Assembly (NCBI RefSeq): GCF_016097555.1
Contig: NC_054702.1
Coordinates: forward strand, 86,694,525 to 86,758,524
DNA: 64,000 nucleotides
Source of the DNA: Gigantopelta aegis
Lineage: Eukaryota > Mollusca > Gastropoda > Neomphalida > Peltospiridae
Direction of reading: 5' to 3'
Both the position numbers and the translations under genes were made by a program. The notes beneath the pieces are model-generated. The model made no database searches, was not told where the DNA came from, and saw only the letters and a program-made list of their open reading frames with translations. Below, piece by piece: positions 57,466 to 64,000 of this stretch. Positions within the stretch are counted from its first letter, which is position 1. Each line of letters starts with the position of its first letter.

Positions 57466-59112
57466 TCATGTAAAACAAATTTTAAAGTATTTTGTTGTAA
57501 ATAAGATATCCATCATTAAATATGTATCTTCTTGAAAATTACAATGTTATGATGAAAATCAATATGAGGGTGTTGAATTGGGTCTGTTGTATGTATGAGT
57601 AATAAAATTTAATCTTTCTATTAAATAATTATCAAAGTAACAACGATATAATTCGTGGCAAATTAAATTGTTTTATTGACTCTTAATTATTGTAATAGAT
57701 GTATATTCAGAGGCTTGAAATAACAAATGTATTAGGGTTTGTGTGCTGTCAGTTATATTGTTATTTATGACATTACATCACATTGTTATAAGTGACATCA
57801 AATTGAGGTATAAGATAAGTTAGTTATTAAAAGTTTTAAAAGTAAACTTTTCAAGTGTTGGTCGAGTATTTACAAACCTTGCTCACATGTTTCCAAAAAC
57901 AATACTCACACAATATGTTTAAAGAATACTTTATTCATATATATCACAATTAACAAGTATTTTGAGTATATTTGCATAACTATCTATAAATAGTTATAAA
58001 ATAAGTAACTACAAAACAATAACAGATATTTCTGAACACAGTGTAACGGGTCCCATTTTACAAAGCAATCTTAACACTAAGATCACCTTAAGTGCATAAG
58101 ATCGCTTCGTAAAACAGTGCCCTGGCCACAGAGCTTTTGCTCATGACCATCAGCTGTTTTGGACCTTTTACAATAAAATTAGTTCTGAGCACGGCCATAT
58201 TAAGTGTGCTTTTACTGTTGTCAACAGTCGTGTAAATACAAATAATTATAATAAAAACATTAAAATATAACTGATTACCAAATATCTCAATATCTCAAAT
58301 TAATGGTAGATTGTCAATATCACATTATGATTTTGTTTTATGCAGCAGTTTAAACAACATATGCATCTTTGGTTATTTGTCATTATACAAACACCGACAG
58401 ATATGACACACAGATGTCAGATAAAACATTTCACAGTTTAGACATCAATATATATATAGCTATTTACTTATGTACATAGGACATAACATTAAGAATACAA
58501 TATATTACATATTACATTATGCATACACTTTAAAACAAAGGTGGAATGTTTTCAAATAACAGACTGGAAATGTTATTTAAAATGAGCACATTGTAAAACA
58601 TTCTTTTCTAAAACAATAAACAGATAAAATGTATAGTATTTTAAAACTGCTTATCAAAGGCAGTAAAATATATTATTACCCCAGCGGTCACTCGTAACAG
58701 GAAAAAAAAATTCCATGTTTTCTCAGTGAGAAATATTCTGCATTGGTCTAACGAACAATACTATTGGACAATTTGACGCTTACAAACCAATGACCTTGTC
58801 GGTACTAAATATGACGTCATCACAATTTGACAAACACAAAATGACGTCATGTAGGTTAAAAAGTTTGCGTTTACGGCTGTCTGTTTTTGGTGTTAAATGT
58901 ATAACAAAATGTCATTTTAATGCAATTCATTATAGATTTTGTAGCAGAATAAAGAGAACTTGTGCTTTTGAAAATTATCTATGAACGTGATTAAATTACA
59001 AAGCTATAGTAATTCTCAGAACAGTGCGTAAAGTGGTTTACATCGTTTCTATACAGGTTGGCCTTCATGCATGTGCATCAAAAATAAAGGTTTTTAGACA
59101 AAAATAGCTGAG

Positions 59113-59270
59113 GTAATAAATAGAATAACAAACTCGGTACCAGTTATTATCAAATTTATGTCCCTCATGAAATAATTTTCATTTGTCACTCGCTAAAGCT
59201 CGTGACAACTGAAAATTATTTCACTTGGGACATAAATTTGATAACTGGTAACTCGTTTATTATCCTCTAT
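59113..59270. repeat. Long-armed hairpin element
   Basis: Arms of about 70 bp: ACTCGGTACCAGTTATTATC, AAATTTATGTCCC and AATTTTCA are mirrored by GAAAATTATTTCAC, GGGACATAAATTTGATAACT and GGTAACTCGTT. The loop centre is CACTCGCTAAAGCTCGTGAC, the same theme as the hairpin at 22084-22206. Confidence 0.75.
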
Positions 59271-59436
59271 AAAATAATTATTTATTTGAAAAATTTAATT
59301 ATCTATGAGCAATCTTAAATTATTAAACTGCTTAATGGTAAATACAAAATGTTAATAGAAAACTTAAAAGTGTTCACTAGATTCAAAGAGAATGGCATCA
59401 TCATCATCTTCTTTTTTTCAACTTATTTCCGTACTT

Positions 59437-59643
59437 ATATCCAATTAAGGTTCAAGCACAATGTCCTGGGCACACCTCAGCTATTTGGGCTGTCTGTCCA
59501 GGACAGTGGGGTGGTTAGGGAGAGAGAATGAGTGTGTAGTGGTCTTATACCTACCCACTGAGTTGTTAAAACTCACTCTGGGTGGGAGCCTGTACCTACC
59601 AGCCTTATGTTCGATGGCTTAACCATGATACCACCGAGGCCAG
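59437..59643 (-). repeat. SINE family 2, reverse copy
   Basis: On the plus strand it reads TCCAATTAAGGTTCAAGCAC at the tail and CCATGATACCACCGAGGCC at the head (complement of the A box). The B-box region is worn. Confidence 0.82.
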
Positions 59644-61239
59644 TATCATATTCTTCAACCTCTTAAACTGTGTGAACCACAATGAACAAGACCACTTCAA
59701 AAGAATGGATATTACAGTGAAGAAACAGAAAGTGAAAGAGTTACACAAGGAATATTTTACTTAAAACAGTTTTGATTAGCAGTAATTAACTGATTAAAAA
59801 TTGACATTTAGAATTGTTTAGCAATCTCGGAATCTTTCAGTAATCACAGGTGATTGCCACACAATATTGAACAAAATGTTCCCAGTTATATACAGAATTA
59901 TCTTCTTTATGAAACCTTTTATTACATTCATCTGACTGTAAGTGACCTTATTAGTACTGCCACACCACAAAAACTCTTACTTACACACTATTGCATATTA
60001 CTTTTGTAATGTATGTCACCCAAGCCTAACATTGTAATGGTCAAATGATATCCTGATATACAACTGTGTATCGATGACAAACAATGCTAAACATTAATTT
60101 AGCATCCAGCCACTATGTATGTGAAATGCCACAGACCAACATGGAAATTTGTAAAAAAAAAAAAGACATTGTTGTGCTATTTTGGACATTGCATTTGCCA
60201 GAATATCATATGTCACAGATCAGCATGGAACATTTTCTAATAAAACTTTGCTGTCCTATTTTGGACATTGCAGTTGATCAATGGTAACCCCTGATCACTT
60301 GGTAATCAGGCCTGGGAAGAGCAAACTCAAGTTGATATCGAGGCATTTGTTCAATAATTATTACTTGTGTCGGTATAAAGTGCTCCATATATACAATGGG
60401 TACTGTGCATATGCATTATATTGATAAACTTACTTGTGAAATTGCTTTAATGGAAAGGACACTAATTCTGTCATTAAATGCTGTGATAGACCTTGGTCTC
60501 ACAACCACATCAACAGTGAAAATGTATTTATTACACTGCTATGGCAGAGATACCTAAGAGATACTTTTTATTTCACACAATGAAGGTCTGGCTTCTGATA
60601 AATCATGACTTCTATCAGCATAGTGGGTCATACAAAAATTGGGCATATTGTTTTTAGTTTTTTTCGGCTCATACTTCATTGCTTGCAAGAACCAAATATA
60701 CATTCAGTCAATTTTTATAATTAAATTTAGTCACATAATTTATCAAAAATATGTGATCAAATACTTTTGTTTAGTCTTGAATATACTTATAGTATTGTGT
60801 GCACAAAATCCATTGAGACTTGTGGTGTAGGAATACAAAGGTGTTGGGATTAATTAGTCAAATAAGGTGGGCACCAAACTGATTTTTGTTCACTAATAAA
60901 CATTGTAATGGAACATTATACTGGTTCCTGTGAGATTCCCATAAAAGACCAATTATACTCATGATCTAGAACTGAAAATAAAATTCATAATATAATTTAT
61001 AGACTCATTGGAATTGTGCAACATGCAACCTATTCAAAATGGAACATAATGGGCTGAATTTACAGTGTGGTTTTGTCTGACCTGTATGTAACTACACATT
61101 TATTATGCTTAAATGTCATTTAAAGGAAGGGACAATTAAGGCAGTTGGTCTGGTATGCATATTCAACGATATATAATGCACATTATTGCTTAATATCAAC
61201 AAGTATAATCATATAGTTAATTAATAAAATGGTTAAATG

Positions 61240-61700
61240 TGACGGCTATTATATATAACAGGCGCAGCCATTTTGTACCATCTCAGTGAGTACGCCATCT
61301 GGCGAGCTGGTGGTTACGTAATACTTAATGCGTAACATCAGGAATGAGCCTTAGAACTAGAGAAACACAATTTACCTGTGTTGTGCGGCATGATAAATAG
61401 TCGTACATTGCAATGTTCTGTAATAATACACATCCCAGTAAGCCAGCAATAAGTATATCCAGCACTATATATATTATTTTTCAATACAAAATAAAATACC
61501 ATTGTCAAAGTGGCTACACAACAAGTCGAAATAATTAACAATGTTTTGTCCATGCATTAACCTACGTACTGAAATGATACATGGAGTGTTTTCTTAGTTA
61601 ATTGGTCTATGCTGTTAGTTGCTTCTACCTGTGATTCCTTATTGGCAGGTGTGTATTTGATTGGTAACCAGACGAGCCAATTAATTGACGCTGTCTAGAC
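61240..61700 (-). repeat. Dispersed repeat R3, copy 2
   Basis: Reverse complement of 40145-40560 in its outer parts (ATTATATATAACAGGCGCAG, GGCGAGCTGGTGGTTACGTA and TGTGATTCCTTATTGGCAGG). The middle has diverged or been replaced. Confidence 0.65.
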
Positions 61701-62652
61701 ACAAAAATACATACCAGTATTGTAGAATATTACCTGTCACCCCTAAAATGGTAATGGACATGGTTTATTACTGTAAATAGTTCTGTAAAACTATTGATTA
61801 TCATTAAGTAGACTTTTCCATCTAAAACCACAGAACTGACCAATTACGTAGTCCCAAAGAAAAGAAAATTATCACTTGGGTATCGTGGATTGTCCTTTTT
61901 GCTCCAACATAGCATATCAATAGGCCTAATAGTGTACATTTTTCCTTTGGATTATTTAACAGAGAAAAATACTATAACCCCATTTTGTTCCGTTAATGCA
62001 ACTTGAAATATATTTAGTTAAATAGTTTATTATATTATTACGTCATTTATGCTGTTTTCCAAGTAGGGTTGATCAAAAAGAAGTGCCTTGTCTAAAATTA
62101 CTGCTTTTGTTTACATTGTACATACAGGAGATGGTCAGGAGCTGACATCACTTTGCCCCAAGCTATCCCACCGGACGTCACACAAGCGAAACAAAATGGC
62201 TGCCCCCAGTTAGCAGGAATAATCATGTTTTTTTATTAACTCTAAAATTACGTGTTTTTCATTTGCTAAAGTATCAGTATGTGTTGGTGGTCCGGGTATG
62301 CATCTTTCCAACAGATAAGGCTCTTGTTTGAGTTGACCCTACCTTTAAGAAAAACCAGGCTTCATAAATTCGGCTCAATATTAAAAAGTGATAACATGAT
62401 GTTTCTGTATCAAGAACACCATAACTGTCCATTCCAATAGCTTCCATCATTTTTCTCGTTAAAAAGGTACTGGGTACATACAAACAGGCATTACTATAAC
62501 AACCAAAAAATGTTTGAAATAAGCGTGTAATGAAGAACACATTTGTGATTTCTCCCATTAAGTGGTTACAGCTATCCAAGAATAAACTTTTAGTACGAGT
62601 TATCTACCAGTTGTTACAGCAACCAGGAAATAAAACCTCCAGCTACACGAAC

Positions 62653-62829
62653 TCATGCAGTGGGTTGAACTGAAGCAATCTTCTGAAGATCATCGGGCCC
62701 AGATGATGCCGGTGATGCTTGTGTATCCTGCAGTTGGCCTTTAGATCGCAGTCTTCGGTTTCTCACAAAGCGCAGAATCAGTAATATCAGTTGTGCTGAC
62801 CAGACGAGGAATGTTATCCAGGAGGCTAG
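62653..62829 (-). CDS. Last exon of an unidentified membrane-protein gene
   Basis: On the minus strand a clear acceptor (TTTATTTGAACAG) precedes an open 58-codon exon ending in TGA (62655-62653). It starts LASWITFLVWSAQLILLILR, a hydrophobic transmembrane helix, then RFVRNRRLRSK (positive-inside stop-transfer) and a Ser/Pro/Asp cytoplasmic tail ending SVQPTA. The last helix plus tail arrangement fits a small multi-pass membrane protein; the family cannot be named from this part. The rest of the gene lies beyond the window or in 62830-64000, where no further exon was recognised. It converges on PHF10. Confidence 0.72.
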   Translation of the reverse strand, partial: LASWITFLVWSAQLILLILRFVRNRRLRSKGQLQDTQASPASSGPDDLQKIASVQPTA

Positions 62830-62904
62830 CTGTTCAAATAAAAATAGAAAATACTTATATACATGTAAACCATTGAATCGGTATATTGGTACATATAGAG
62901 AACA

Positions 62905-63130
62905 AAGTTAGTTTGTTTTGTTTCACGACACCACTAGAGCACATTGATTAATTAATCATCAGCTATTGGATGTCAAACATTTGGTAATTCTGACTTGTAG
63001 TCATCAGAGGAAACCCGCTACATTTTTTCATTAGCAGCAAGGATCTTTTATATGCACTTTCCCACAGACAGGAATGCACATACCACAGCCTTTGTCCAGT
63101 TGTAGTGCACTGGTTGGCGATTCGATCCTG
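62905..63130 (-). repeat. SINE family 1, reverse copy, type-2 tail
   Basis: Plus strand reads GTTTCACGACACCACTAGAG, CAGCTATTGGATGTCAAACA, GGATCTTTTATATGCAC and GATTCGATCC (worn B box). Located directly upstream of the last exon of the minus-strand membrane-protein gene, in its intron. The stretch 63131-63520 shows nothing further. Confidence 0.8.
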
Positions 63131-63523
63131 TGATGCAAGCACGTCAAGCGAGTGCTCAACTGACTGAGGTAAATCCTTCCCCCATATAGAGAACAGTAGA
63201 AATCTGTAAAGTATCCATGTAGGGACTAGGGAAGCATATAAATCCACTTTTCACGTATGTAGATCACCACATAAATCCATATAATTATACATGCAGAGAA
63301 CCATATAAATTTGATAATTGTAGAGAACGTTGGTTTATAAATCCATTTATCCTATAACTTGCCCATGATATCCATGTCATAAGCCTATATGATAATTTAG
63401 TGTATTAACCTGTGTATAATGGTATCCAAATTTAAAGGGATATGCAAATTTGCAAGGTCTCTAGGTAATAATGTGTTGCTGTCAATGGGTCATTTGTTTA
63501 CAAGCCAACAAGACCTGTATAAA

Positions 63524-64000
63524 AATGGAAACTAACTTGGGGTGAGGAAAATTTTAATCTATTAGGTGTACAATTTTCTGTTAATATTGAACAAATTAGT
63601 ATAAATAATTTTGAACAAAAAGTACTTTGGTCATCAAGGAAGTTGACTGTTTTGGGTCGAATTGTTGTTGTTAAAACTTTAATAGTACCACAAATAATTC
63701 ATTTACTTATTTCCTTACCAAGTCCACCTGAAGTAATAGCAAAACAAATAAATACAATGTTGTATACTTTTATTTGGCAGAACAAACCAGAAAGAATTAA
63801 ACGAGAAGTATTAGTACAAGACTATAAAAATGGAGGCATTAAAATGTTACATTTTTCAAATTTTATGATTGCATTAAAAGCCTCTTGGATAAGAAGACTT
63901 GTACCACAAATTCAAAATGGAAAACTCTATTCCAGGCAATAACAGGACTAAAGACAGACATTTTATTAAATTACGGTGATTATTTCCTTCAGAAAAAACA
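63524..64000 (+). mobile_element. LINE, 3' part of reverse transcriptase ORF, cut by window end
   Basis: From about 63536 the frame reads WGEENFNLLGVQFSVN, then KLTVLGRIVVVKTL, VPQIIHLLISLPSPPE, FIWQNKPERIKREVLVQDY and GGIKMLHFSNFMIALKASWI. This is the region after the catalytic core of non-LTR retrotransposon reverse transcriptases of the L1/Tx1-related kind. A frameshift near 63920 moves the continuing WKTLFQAITGL..LLNYGDYFL into the next frame. The core motifs are upstream-truncated, so the copy is dead. It may continue past the window. Confidence 0.82.

Larger units (their letters stand above)
57607..62652. other. Non-coding region between convergent genes
   Basis: Between the PHF10 end and the minus-strand exon at 62653. 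It may be largely 3' UTR of the minus-strand gene: a complementary poly(A) signal (TTTATT) lies near 57929. It contains a palindromic MITE fragment (58047-58127), a hairpin (59113-59270), a family-2 SINE (59437-59643, minus), a duplication of about 75-85 bp around CTATTTTGGACATTGCA (60127-60272) and repeat R3 (61240-61700). The remaining sequence is AT-rich, and its short ORFs show no family signature. Confidence 0.5.

Noticed and set aside
62274-62579. 101-codon minus-strand frame downstream of the membrane-protein exon
   Set aside because: Lies after the stop codon of that exon with no splice or domain support; likely 3' UTR.

Overview
The window is eukaryotic and very probably molluscan, most likely gastropod. 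Genes are split by long AT-rich introns with GT-AG borders. Two abundant tRNA-derived SINE families of a type common in molluscs are scattered throughout, along with Tc1 transposons, MITE-like elements and a LINE end. The species call is inference; nothing here names it.

Layout. (1) 1-20.7 kb holds two tandem, same-strand genes for secreted saposin-B/countin-like proteins. The first (3' end only, 700-6469) has last exons of exactly the same size and phase as the second (complete, seven exons, 8779-20724, 257 aa). A Tc1 transposon sits in the first gene's intron and a degraded Tc1 relic lies between the genes. A 5.8-kb Polinton-like fossil with very long inverted arms (10204-16017) fills intron 3 of the second. 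(2) 20.8-26 kb is repeat-rich: SINEs, hairpin elements, a MITE, and an 84-bp minisatellite interrupted by a 200-N assembly gap. (3) 26022-31695 is a second, much better preserved short Polinton-like element. It has AGTAGTAA termini, about 365-390 bp inverted repeats, a perfect 6-bp target duplication (AACACC) and three TATA-driven plus-strand genes: a BIR protein, a small unknown protein shared with the first element, and an FtsK/HerA-type packaging ATPase. No polymerase, integrase or capsid is visible. (4) 31819-33241 (minus) is the C-terminal part of a PAR/CES-2-like bZIP factor gene that ends 123 bp from the element. (5) 33.2-42.3 kb is intergenic with dispersed repeats. (6) 42399-57246 is a 13-exon PHF10/SAYP (BAF45a) orthologue, the PBAF chromatin-remodelling subunit, with a 1,063-residue acidic repeat-rich N-terminal exon, a SAY module and a double PHD finger. 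Two of its 3' splice sites are locally duplicated. (7) 57.6-63.5 kb is non-coding apart from the last exon of an unidentified membrane-protein gene (62653-62829, minus) that converges on PHF10. (8) The window ends in the 3' part of a LINE.

The most unusual system is the pair of short (5.7-5.8 kb) Polinton-like elements. They share a small conserved protein and a zinc-finger-bearing ATPase but have unrelated inverted repeats, and one has gained a BIR gene. Their size and gene content suggest passenger elements mobilised in trans.
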